A DNA stretch of 64,000 bases from Inquilinus limosus (GTDB lineage: Bacteria > Pseudomonadota > Alphaproteobacteria > DSM-16000 > Inquilinaceae), in NCBI RefSeq assembly GCF_002195995.1, contig NZ_NHON01000001.1, positions 73,906 through 137,905 on the forward strand, read 5' to 3'. The translations under genes and the position numbers were made by a program. The notes beneath the pieces were generated by a model. It had not been told where the DNA came from and did no database searches. It saw only the letters and a program-made list of their open reading frames with translations. This document shows, piece after piece, positions 17,467 through 24,951 of this stretch; the stretch's first letter is position 1, and each line of letters starts with the position of its first letter.

Positions 17467-19673
17467 GCCTGCACCACGGATTGACGGTTGCGGGTTGCCG
17501 GGACCGCCGCGGCGCGGCGGCCGATCCGCCGTTCGCCGACCAGGGCCTGGATCGCCATCAGCGCCAGGACCATGATCGTGATCAGCACGGCGGAATAGAC
17601 GATCGCCAGCCCGTATTCGCCGAACTCGGCCCGGCCGACGATGTAGACGGTGGCGAGGTTGAACTCGCCGCTGACCAGGAAGATCACCGCGCTGACGCTG
17701 GTGATCGCCCGGACGAAGGCATAGACCAGCGAGGTCGCGACCGCCGGCCGCAGGATCGGCAGGATCACCCGCCGCAGCGTGGTGGCCGAGCGCGCGCCCA
17801 GAGTCAGCGACGCCTCGTCCAGGCTGCGGTCGATCTGGCTGAGATTGGCCAGCCCGGCGCGGATGCCGACCGGCATGTTCCGGAACACGAAGGCGATGAT
17901 CATGATCATCGCCGTCCCCGTCAGCTCGATCGGGCCGCTGTTGAAGGCCAGGATGTAGCTGATGCCGATCACGGTGCCCGGGATGGCGAAGCTCATCATG
18001 GTCAGGAACTCGAAGGCGCCGCGGCCGATGAAGCTCTGCCGGTTCAGCAGATAGGCGGTCAGGATGCCCAGCGCCGCGGTCGGCACCATGGCCAGGAGCG
18101 CCACCTCCAGCGTGGTGATCAGCGAGTTCCAGGCCGACCCCGCCAGATACCAGCCATGGTCGCTGTCGCCGATGGCGAAGGCGGTCAGGAAGTGCTTCAG
18201 CGTCAGGGTGTTGTCGCTGCCGATGGCGCTGACGAAGCCGCCGATCATGATGATGCCGTAGACCGCGACGGTGAGCGCGATCCAGGGCAGCACCACCGTG
18301 TAGCACAGGAGGCGCAGCGGCCTGGGCAGCGGGCCGGGCAGCCCGGAATCACCCTTGCCGGCGACGGTGACGTAGCTTCTCCGCCCGATCCACAGCCGCT
18401 GCAGCAGGAAGGCGGACAGGCTGAAGCTCAGCAGCACGATCGCCAGCACCGCGGCCTGGCCCTGGTCCTGCGCCGCGCCGACCACGGCGAAGTAGACGCT
18501 GGTCGACAGCACGCGGAAATTGCCGCCGATCATCATCGGGTTGCCGAAATCGGCCAGGCTCTCGATGAAGGCGATCAGGAAGGCGTTGGCCAGGCCCGGC
18601 CGGATCAGCGGCCAGGTGACATGGCGGAAGGTGCGCCACGGCCCGCTGCGCAGGGTCTGCGACGCCTCCTCCATGCTCGGGCTGACGCCCTGCAGCACGC
18701 CCAGCAGCACCAGGTAGGAGATCGGGGTGAAGGCCAGCAGCTGGGCGATGGTCAGGCCCGGCATGCCGTACAGCCAGCGGCTGCGCGGCAGGTGGAACCA
18801 GTCGTTCAGCAGCGTCGTCACCATGCCGGCGCGGCCGAACAGCAGGATCAGCGCCAAGCCGATGACGAAGGGCGGCGTGATCACCGGCAGCACCGCCAGC
18901 ACCTTGAACAGGCGCGGGAACGGGAAGCGGGTGCGCTGGGCCACCAGCGCGAAGGCGAGGCCCAGCAGCGTGCTGAGCACGCCGACCAGCGTGGCCTGGG
19001 CCAGCGAGTTCCAGGCCACGCCGCAGCTGCGCCCGCCGGAGAGGCAGGCCAGGCCCCAGATCGAGGAATCGGTCAGCTTGTCGGCGAACAGCGGCAGGTC
19101 GACCTGCCCCTGATTGTCCTTGAAGGCCGACAGCAGGACGCACAGCACCGGATAGCCGACGAAGATCAGGATCGAGCCGCAGACGGTGACCAGCGCGCCG
19201 ACGGTGAAGGCGTCGCCTTTGCACCAGCCCTGCCGGGCCAGGCCGTGCGCGGCCAGGAGCGCCATCGCCACGAGGTAGCCGAGGGCGCCCCAGCCGAGCG
19301 CCGGCTGCGCCGCGGCCCAGCCGGCGAGGCTGCCGAGATCGACCATCGCCCAGCCCTGCCGGTCGATGGCGAAGCCTTGCAGCAGGGCCCAGGCGATGCC
19401 CGCCGCCCCGGCCCAGGCCAGCAGGCGCGGCTGCCGCCGCCACTCGGCCAGGCTGGCCAGCAGCAGCGGCAGCAGCAGGCCGAAAAGCCAGGGGCTGCCG
19501 CGGGCGGCCTCGACCACCGCCGGTGCCCCGCCCTCGGCCAGGGCCCGGACCAGCCCGCCCTCGATGCCGTACCAGGGCAGCAGCAGAACCGACGCCCAGC
19601 TGAGCAGCAGGCACAGCCGCGCCCCGGACAGCCGCGCCGCGGCCGCCCCTTTCCTCAATCCCGTCGCCGCCAC
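17463..19673 (-). CDS. ABC transporter permease, two-domain FbpB/AfuB type
   Basis: 736 residues, two fused permease domains (about 12 or more membrane segments), each with an EAA-like loop: EASQTLRSGPWRTFRHVTWPLIRPG and EASLTLGARSATTLRRVILPILRP. A long hydrophobic N-terminal extension (about 1-190) precedes the first domain, including VGYPVLCVLLSAFKDNQG, a feature of AfuB/PhnU-type members. The start is GTG, one base after the binding-protein stop codon. Ferric iron, aminoethylphosphonate and hexose-phosphate transporters share this architecture. The neighbouring phosphatases and the binding-protein residues favour sugar phosphates. Confidence 0.9.
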   Translation of the reverse strand: MAATGLRKGAAAARLSGARLCLLLSWASVLLLPWYGIEGGLVRALAEGGAPAVVEAARGSPWLFGLLLPLLLASLAEWRRQPRLLAWAGAAGIAWALLQGFAIDRQGWAMVDLGSLAGWAAAQPALGWGALGYLVAMALLAAHGLARQGWCKGDAFTVGALVTVCGSILIFVGYPVLCVLLSAFKDNQGQVDLPLFADKLTDSSIWGLACLSGGRSCGVAWNSLAQATLVGVLSTLLGLAFALVAQRTRFPFPRLFKVLAVLPVITPPFVIGLALILLFGRAGMVTTLLNDWFHLPRSRWLYGMPGLTIAQLLAFTPISYLVLLGVLQGVSPSMEEASQTLRSGPWRTFRHVTWPLIRPGLANAFLIAFIESLADFGNPMMIGGNFRVLSTSVYFAVVGAAQDQGQAAVLAIVLLSFSLSAFLLQRLWIGRRSYVTVAGKGDSGLPGPLPRPLRLLCYTVVLPWIALTVAVYGIIMIGGFVSAIGSDNTLTLKHFLTAFAIGDSDHGWYLAGSAWNSLITTLEVALLAMVPTAALGILTAYLLNRQSFIGRGAFEFLTMMSFAIPGTVIGISYILAFNSGPIELTGTAMIMIIAFVFRNMPVGIRAGLANLSQIDRSLDEASLTLGARSATTLRRVILPILRPAVATSLVYAFVRAITSVSAVIFLVSGEFNLATVYIVGRAEFGEYGLAIVYSAVLITIMVLALMAIQALVGERRIGRRAAAVPATRNRQSVVQA

Positions 19674-19674
19674 G

Positions 19675-20718
19675 TCAGCCGCCGTTCTTCACGTCCTTGG
19701 TCCAGCGCGACAGCAGCCGCGTCCGCTCGGCCGAGGAGCCGTACTTCTCGAAATCGTAGTGGATCAGCTTGATGTTGCTGGTGTCCGGCGATTCCGGCGG
19801 CACCGCGGAGGCGGTGTTCGACGGCACCTGGAAGCTGCCGTTCTTGGCGGCGATGGCCTGCGCCTCGGGCGTCAGCGCCCAGTCGTAGAATTTCTTGGCC
19901 TCGTCCATGTGGCGGGCGCCCTTGATCAGGCTCATCGACCCGATCTCGTAGCCAGTGCCTTCGCAGGGCGACACCACCTTCACCGCCGGCGACTGCTTGG
20001 CGGCGTTGATCAAATCGTGCTGGAAGGCGATGCCGACGATGGTCTCGCCGCGGCCGACCGCCTGGGCCGGCGCCGCGCCGGCGCTGGTGTACTGGTCGAT
20101 GTTCTTGTTCAGGCCGACGAGGTACTCGAACGCCTTGTCCTCGCCCATCAGCTGCACGATGGTCGCCAGCATGGTCCAGGCGGTGCCGGAGGAGTTCGGG
20201 TCGGCCATCTGGACCTCGCCCTCGAATTCCGGCTTCAGCAGGTCGGACCAGCAGGCCGGGGCCGCCAGGCTGCGGTCCTTCAGCTCCTGCTCGTTGTAGC
20301 CGAAGCCGAGCACGCCGAGATACAGCCCGACCGTGCGGTCGCCGGAGCGCTTGGCCTGGTCCTGCGCCCAGTCGCGCAGCTGGCCCAGCGCGGGCGACTT
20401 ATAGGGTTCGGTCAGCCCGTCGGCCGCCGCCTGCAGGTGCGGGTCGCCGGTGCCGCCATACCAGATGTCGCCGCGCGGGTTGTCCTTCTCGGCGCGCAGC
20501 CGGGCGAAGATCTCGCCGGCGCTCTGCCGCGTCATGTCGACATGGATGCCGGTCTTCTCCTGGAAGGCGCTGGCCGCGGCCCGGCACCATTCCTCGTTCA
20601 CGCCGCAATAGACCACGACCGAGCCTTCGGCCCGGGCGGGCGCGGAGCGCAGCGCCATGCCGGCGACCAGCGCGACCGCCGCGCAGGACAGGGCAGCCGT
20701 CTTCGATGTCATGGGCAT
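19675..20718 (-). CDS. Periplasmic binding protein, AfuA-like (sugar-phosphate type)
   Basis: 347 residues with a signal peptide cut after ARA (about residue 30) and the FbpA/AfuA fold: VVVYCGVNEEWCRAA, RGDIWYGGTGDPH and the C-terminal EAKKFYDWALTPEAQ. His234-Asp235 (AFQHDL) and Glu258 (PCEGTGYE) have the same 24-residue spacing as the glucose-contacting His205, Asp206 and Glu229 of Actinobacillus AfuA as I recall them. The iron-binding Tyr-Tyr pair of FbpA is not evident. This supports binding of a phosphorylated sugar or polyol. ATGs at 20724, 20718 and 20712 are in frame; 20718 is best spaced (7 bases) from GGGAGG. Confidence 0.85.
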   Translation of the reverse strand: MPMTSKTAALSCAAVALVAGMALRSAPARAEGSVVVYCGVNEEWCRAAASAFQEKTGIHVDMTRQSAGEIFARLRAEKDNPRGDIWYGGTGDPHLQAAADGLTEPYKSPALGQLRDWAQDQAKRSGDRTVGLYLGVLGFGYNEQELKDRSLAAPACWSDLLKPEFEGEVQMADPNSSGTAWTMLATIVQLMGEDKAFEYLVGLNKNIDQYTSAGAAPAQAVGRGETIVGIAFQHDLINAAKQSPAVKVVSPCEGTGYEIGSMSLIKGARHMDEAKKFYDWALTPEAQAIAAKNGSFQVPSNTASAVPPESPDTSNIKLIHYDFEKYGSSAERTRLLSRWTKDVKNGG

Positions 20719-20742
20719 CGTCATTCCTCCCCAGCATTCTTA

Positions 20743-20758
20743 TTGCAACCGAGTGCAA
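20743..20758. promoter_or_regulatory. Candidate LacI-family operator O1 (transporter side)
   Basis: TTGCA-ACCGAG-TGCAA, a 5-bp inverted repeat with 6-bp spacer, lies 25 bp upstream of the binding-protein start. The same half-sites and spacing recur at 20876-20891, on the regulator side of the divergent gap. No other gene is near, so the divergent LacI-type protein is the obvious binder. Confidence 0.7.
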
Positions 20759-20875
20759 ATGCTGTTCGACCAATCCTGTTTCGTCAATGACAAATTTGTG
20801 ACATGACTCGATGCTCATAGTCATCGGACCGGGGATAGCCATATCCACGATCAGGCATCAGCCGAACAGATCCGT

Positions 20876-20891
20876 TTGCACATGGTTGCAA
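20876..20891. promoter_or_regulatory. Candidate LacI-family operator O2 (regulator side)
   Basis: TTGCA-CATGGT-TGCAA, extending to a 6-bp repeat TTTGCA..TGCAAA (20875-20892), sits 41 bp before the LacI-type gene start. It matches O1 at 20743-20758. The centres are 133 bp apart, which would allow looping or separate control of the two directions. Confidence 0.7.
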
Positions 20892-20932
20892 ACAGCTTAT
20901 GATCACAGCATCGATTGAAGGAGCAGACCGGC

Positions 20933-21994
20933 ATGCCCGGCCGCGACAGCACGCCACCGGACACTCCGCCACAGGAGGAAGATCTCGCCTCCCGCCGCTT
21001 CGTCGGCGCCCGCGCCGTGGCCGAGCTGGCTGGGGTCTCGCGCTCGGCGGTGTCCCGCACCTTCACCCCCGGCGCCAGCGTGTCGGAGGAGACGCGGCAG
21101 CGCGTCCTGGCTGCGGCCGAGACGCTGGGCTATCACGTCAACCACCTGGCCCGCGGGGTGTCGCGGCAGGAGACGGGGATCGTCTGCCTGGTCGTGGCGG
21201 ATATCGACGCGGCCCAGCCGTCGCGCCTGACCCGGGCCATCACCGAAAAGCTGCAGGACGCCGGCAAGGTGGCCGTGCTGCTCTGCGTCGGCGGTCCGTC
21301 GGACGATGTCGCGACGACGTTGCGCCGCGCCCTCAACTACCGCGCCGACGCCACCATCGTGATGTCGGGAACGCCGGCCCAGTCGATCGTGCGCGAATGC
21401 CTGGACAATGGGCAGCGCCTGATCCTGATCAGCCGCGACGACCGGATCGTCGGCCCGGACAACATCCTGCTCGACAATGCGGGCGCGGCGCGCCAGGCGC
21501 TGGGCCTGTTCCTGCGCGCCGGCTGCCGCCGCCCGGCCGTGGTCACGACCGAGCTCGGCACCCCCAGCCTGTCGGCCCGCGCGGACGCGTTCGTCGAAGC
21601 GGCCCGTGCGGTGGGCCTCGAGCCGGCGGTGGTCCGCCTCGGCCAGATGACCAGCTACGACAACGGCGTCGGCGCCACCCGCCGGCTGTTCACGGCGGCG
21701 GAGCGGCCCGACGCGGTGTTCTGCGTCAACGACGCGACGGCCTTCGGCGTGATCGACGCGGCCCGGCACGAATTCGGCCTGCGCGTGCCGGAAGACGTCT
21801 CGGTGATCGGCTTCGACAATGTCATGCAGGCGGGCTGGATGCCGTACCAGCTGACCACCTTCGACCATCCGGTGGACGCCATCGCCCGCCACGCCGTCGA
21901 TCTGGCATCAGGAAGCCGCGCCGCCCGGGCGGCCCCGGCCCGGATCGAGCTCACCCCCCCGCTGGTCTGGCGGCGCACGGTCAGGATCGGATGA
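20933..21994 (+). CDS. LacI-family transcriptional regulator
   Basis: 353 residues: a 25-residue charged lead, a LacI helix-turn-helix (AVAELAGVSRSAVSRTFTPGASVSEETRQRVLAAAETLGY), the hinge region, then a periplasmic-binding-protein-like effector domain ending VSVIGFDNVMQAGWMPYQLTTFDHPVDAI. The ATG at 20933 has AAGGAG 9 bases upstream. It is divergent from the AfuABC-like operon and separated by two matching palindromes, so it probably represses that operon and itself until a sugar (phosphate) effector binds. Confidence 0.9.
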   Translation: MPGRDSTPPDTPPQEEDLASRRFVGARAVAELAGVSRSAVSRTFTPGASVSEETRQRVLAAAETLGYHVNHLARGVSRQETGIVCLVVADIDAAQPSRLTRAITEKLQDAGKVAVLLCVGGPSDDVATTLRRALNYRADATIVMSGTPAQSIVRECLDNGQRLILISRDDRIVGPDNILLDNAGAARQALGLFLRAGCRRPAVVTTELGTPSLSARADAFVEAARAVGLEPAVVRLGQMTSYDNGVGATRRLFTAAERPDAVFCVNDATAFGVIDAARHEFGLRVPEDVSVIGFDNVMQAGWMPYQLTTFDHPVDAIARHAVDLASGSRAARAAPARIELTPPLVWRRTVRIG

Positions 21995-22033
21995 TGATGG
22001 ATTTGCCTTCGACGGCGGCTGCGAGCCTGGCCG

Positions 22034-22534
22034 ATGGGTGAGAGGACCAAGCCGAAGGCGCCGCGCCGCCAGTATGGCGCACTGCCCTATCGCTTCCGGG
22101 CAGACGGATCTCTTGAGATCCTTCTGGTCACAACGCGGCGGACGGGACGCTGGATCGTCCCCAAAGGGTGGAAGATCAAGGGCAAGAAGCCCGCCAGGTC
22201 GGCCGCACAGGAGGCCTTCGAGGAGGCTGGCGTGCGCGGCGTCATATCGGAGAAGCCGATCGGCAGCTTCGTCTATGACAAATGGCTGGACGGCGATGGC
22301 GTCGCCACCGCATGCGAGGTCCGGGTGTTCGCCCTTCTGGTCGAGCGCCAGGAGGATACCTGGCGGGAGCGCCAGGAGCGGGAGGCCCGGTGGGTGACGC
22401 CGGAGACCGCGCTGCAGTTGGTCGAGAACGAAGGTCTGAAGGACCTGATCCGCACGTCGGTCGAGGGCTTGGCGACCGCGCCAGCGCGTCTGCCACCGCC
22501 CGGACTTCCGGCCGCGGAAATACCGATGACTTAA
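22034..22534 (+). CDS. NUDIX hydrolase (diphosphoinositol-polyphosphate-hydrolase-like)
   Basis: 166 residues. The NUDIX box reads PKGWKIKGKKPARSAAQEAF followed by EEAGVRG: the core REUxEE metal site is present as QEAFEEAGV, with Gln in place of Arg. The short start (QYGALPYRFRADGSLEILLVTTR) and this box are typical of small bacterial relatives of DIPP/MTH3 enzymes, which cleave nucleoside or inositol pyrophosphates. It lies 39 bp after the LacI-type gene on the same strand and may be co-transcribed. Given the neighbouring inositol-phosphatase-like genes, an inositol pyrophosphate link is tempting but unproven. Confidence 0.85.
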   Translation: MGERTKPKAPRRQYGALPYRFRADGSLEILLVTTRRTGRWIVPKGWKIKGKKPARSAAQEAFEEAGVRGVISEKPIGSFVYDKWLDGDGVATACEVRVFALLVERQEDTWRERQEREARWVTPETALQLVENEGLKDLIRTSVEGLATAPARLPPPGLPAAEIPMT

Positions 22535-22922
22535 CGGGGCTTCTTACACCCGCCCGGCACCATACTTCTACCCGGCCGAAGCGACCGGCCCGTCTGCGCC
22601 GAAAGCGGAAATCTCAACGGCAGCTCCGAACCGGACATCGACGGCACGAGCTTCGACGGCGGGATGTCGCGATAGGGCTGGATCACACTCACGGCGCAAG
22701 TAAGCGTCGATGTTCGGCCTGCGGGCGGATCGCACGCATGGCTCCGGACCGGGTTGATGGAGGCGAAATGGCGAGTCGAGCTCGAAAGCAACCACCATAA
22801 CGGCTGCGTCAGGGTGCGCCGCAACATGCGTCCGGCTGCTTCCCCGCTTGGACAAGCGAGGTCGGAGAAGCGGAAAACGCCCTTTGGGCGCCCGCTAAGT
22901 CACTGATTGTCCTGAGAGAAAC
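22535..22922. other. 388-bp non-coding stretch before the integration junction
   Basis: No gene with recognisable product is present. Short minus-strand frames (for example 22568-22855) translate to Arg- and Pro-rich sequence without a known domain. A CTGCTTCCCCGCTT copy at 22836-22849 matches repeats next to the integrase gene. Confidence 0.4.
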
Positions 22923-23146
22923 TGGAGCGGGCGAAGGGATTCGAACCCTCGACCCCAACCTTGGCAACGGGTCCGGGCCGTTCTCGCTGCTTCCTGTCTT
23001 TATACGCCAGAACGCGAAAAACCACAACAGGTCAGTCACTTACGTTGACAGGCCGGCCGCCGGAGGTACGCTAGAGAAACCGCTGATTTCCGTTCAACTG
23101 CTTCCCCCCTGCTTCCCCGCTCATGCTGCACCTGCGTGGGGAAGCA
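22836..23146. repeat. CTGCTTCC repeats, candidate integrase arm-binding sites
   Basis: CTGCTTCC occurs at 22836-22843 (continuing CCGCTT), 22987-22994, 23098-23105 and 23109-23116 (the last continuing CCGCT), with an inverted GGGGAAGCA at 23138-23146. They flank the tRNA core site and precede the integrase gene. Tyrosine integrases commonly use short repeated arm sites in this position. Confidence 0.5.
22923..22967 (-). other. 3' half of tRNA-Gly(GCC): attachment site of an integrated element
   Basis: On the minus strand the sequence runs anticodon loop TTGCCAA, anticodon-stem 3' side, variable loop, T arm with TTCGAAT, acceptor CGCCCGC, discriminator T and CCA. The matching 5' half (GCGGGCG, D arm) is absent: identity to tRNA-Gly stops exactly at the 5' edge of the anticodon loop, and unrelated sequence follows. 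Breaks at this point are typical of tyrosine-integrase crossover in tRNA genes. The integrase gene begins 258 bp away. An intact tRNA-Gly should lie at the other end of the element, outside this window or lost. Confidence 0.8.
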
Positions 23147-23225
23147 AATCGGCCTCAGCACGGCCTCCACCGCTCACCCAAACCGCTGATCTTAAAGGCG
23201 AATTCTGGGTGAAAGGCGAGGTGAG

Positions 23226-24518
23226 ATGCCGAGATTGACCAAGCGAATCGTTGATGCACTGCAACATGACCCGCGGCGCGACGTGTTCCTCTGGGACACC
23301 GAACTGAGAGGCTTCGGTGTCCGGGTGAAGCCGTCCGGCACCAGGACGTTTCTGATCCAGTACCGCAACGCCGAGCGCCGCACGCGCCGCTTCGTCATCG
23401 GCCAGTACGGTGTGCTTACCGTCGAACTCGCTCGCGATCTGGCAAAAAAGCAGCTCGCCAGCGTGGTCGACGGCGGCGATCCGTCCGCCAAGCGCCGGGC
23501 TGCCCGCGAGGGAATGACCGTGGCGGAGGTGTGTGACTGGTATCTGGCGGAGGCCGAGGCCGGTCGGCTCCTCGGCCGGAACAGGCGCCCGATCAAGGCG
23601 TCCTCCGTTGCCGGGGACCGGAGTCGCATCGAGCAGCACATCAAGCCGCTCATCGGGACGCGGGTTGTGAGCCATCTCCGACTCGCCGAGATCGAACGGC
23701 TGCAAGGCGATATCGCCGCCGGCAAGACCGCCCGCTCCCGACGCGCCGGGCGCGGGGGCCGGACATCGGGCGGCGCCGGCGCCGCGGCACGCGCGATCAG
23801 CACCCTCAGAAGCCTGCTCAATCACGCGCGCCGACTCGGGCTGATCGAGCAGAGCCCGGCCAACGGCGTGCGGGTGATCGCTTCCACGAAGCTCAAACGG
23901 CGACTCGGCGCCGGAGAGGTCCGCCATCTCGGAAAGGTGATGATGCAGATGGAACGCGAGGGCGAGCACCCGACGGGTTTGGCTGCGATTCGGGCCCTGT
24001 TGTTGACCGGCTTCCGGCGGATGGAGGTGCTCGGCATGCGCAAGGCGTGGCTTGAGCAGGACGGCAACTGCGTCGCCTTCCCCGACACGAAGTCGGGGCC
24101 GCAGTTGCGGGCCGCCGGAGACGCCGCAATGGCCTGCCTCATCGAACAGGCCGGCCGCAGCAGCTCGGCGTTCGTGTTTCCGGCCGACTGGGGCGACGGC
24201 CACTTCGTCGGCCTCGTGCGGGTGCTCGATCGCGTGTGCGCGAGGGCTGGGCTGACCGACGTCACGCCTCACACGCTGCGGCATACCTTCGCGAGCATCG
24301 CGGCCTCACTGGGATTCAGCGAGTTGACGATCTCGGGCCTCCTGGGACATGCGCCGCGCGGCGTCACCCAACGGTATGTCCATCTCGATACGGCGCTCGT
24401 GATCGCCGCGGATCAGGTTTCCGCGGAGATCGCGCGGCTCCTCGACGGTGGACAGGTGCTGTCGGTGCAGGAAGCCAAGATCCTTCGCGCGAAGATGATG
24501 CTTTCGGTTCCTTTGTAG
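23226..24518 (+). CDS. Tyrosine recombinase / island integrase (DUF4102 N-terminus)
   Basis: 430 residues. The N-terminal arm-binding domain (about 1-95) has the DUF4102-like FLWDTELRGFGVRVKPSGTRTF and FVIGQYGVLTVELARDLA. A core-binding SAM-like domain follows, then the catalytic domain with Arg in LLTGFRRMEVLGM, HTLRHTFASIAASLG (His-x-x-Arg), LLGHAPRGVTQ and nucleophile Tyr in QRYVH. All catalytic residues appear present, so it may be active. It integrates or excises the element whose border is the tRNA-Gly remnant at 22923-22967. A Gly/Arg-rich linker around residues 175-195 is unusual but in frame. Confidence 0.93.
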   Translation: MPRLTKRIVDALQHDPRRDVFLWDTELRGFGVRVKPSGTRTFLIQYRNAERRTRRFVIGQYGVLTVELARDLAKKQLASVVDGGDPSAKRRAAREGMTVAEVCDWYLAEAEAGRLLGRNRRPIKASSVAGDRSRIEQHIKPLIGTRVVSHLRLAEIERLQGDIAAGKTARSRRAGRGGRTSGGAGAAARAISTLRSLLNHARRLGLIEQSPANGVRVIASTKLKRRLGAGEVRHLGKVMMQMEREGEHPTGLAAIRALLLTGFRRMEVLGMRKAWLEQDGNCVAFPDTKSGPQLRAAGDAAMACLIEQAGRSSSAFVFPADWGDGHFVGLVRVLDRVCARAGLTDVTPHTLRHTFASIAASLGFSELTISGLLGHAPRGVTQRYVHLDTALVIAADQVSAEIARLLDGGQVLSVQEAKILRAKMMLSVPL

Positions 24519-24951
24519 AAGGGTGTGAGGCGAGGAGGATTGCGACTGCCGTCGTGCCCTCCTTGTCGCGCTCTCGTCTGCCCATTCAAGCGGAACATCG
24601 CTAATGGCATCCGACGCTGTGTCAGGGAAATTGTAAGCTTCGTGCTACATATTCAGCCAATCGGGAGTGCGAAGGTGACAATTGCCTACTCCCCACAGTC
24701 CTCCTGCTGCCGTGCGGCGCGCGTTGCGCAACCTCGGGGCGGACATCCACTCCGCGGGAGGGCCGCGACCTCATCGCCGGACCTCTCGCTGAGGAGCGGG
24801 AACGTGCCTAGCGAAGCCCACTAGGAACGGCTCCTTGACTAGCGACCGCGGCTAGTAAAGACTTCGTTACTAGTCGGATTGGCAGGGAACGCCGCCGTGC
24901 CTTGCCCATAGCCATCGGAACGATGTCGTTCCTGAGTTGAGCCGCCGAGAA
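24519..24951. other. 433-bp gap between integrase and Fic gene
   Basis: No gene is recognised. It is less GC-rich than its surroundings around 24600-24690. It contains the palindrome at 24852-24873 and additional CTAG motifs around 24810-24850. Confidence 0.4.
24852..24873. promoter_or_regulatory. Palindrome upstream of Fic gene, candidate operator
   Basis: CTAGTAA-N8-TTACTAG, a perfect 7-bp inverted repeat, is 79 bp before the Fic start. The Fic protein has a C-terminal winged-helix-like segment, so autoregulation through this site is possible. Confidence 0.45.

Noticed and set aside
16345-18306. A 653-codon minus frame covering the transporter ATPase and extending into the permease
   Set aside because: Only the last 373 codons are the ATPase. 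The upstream part is an off-frame reading of the permease; the GTG at 17466 overlapping the permease stop is the real start.
22568-22855. A 95-codon minus-strand frame near the integration junction
   Set aside because: No domain recognised, no ribosome site, Arg/Pro-rich composition; not enough to call a gene.
23098-23146. Clustered CTGCTTCC repeats as a CRISPR-like array
   Set aside because: Units are short, irregularly spaced and lack uniform spacers; integrase arm sites explain them better.
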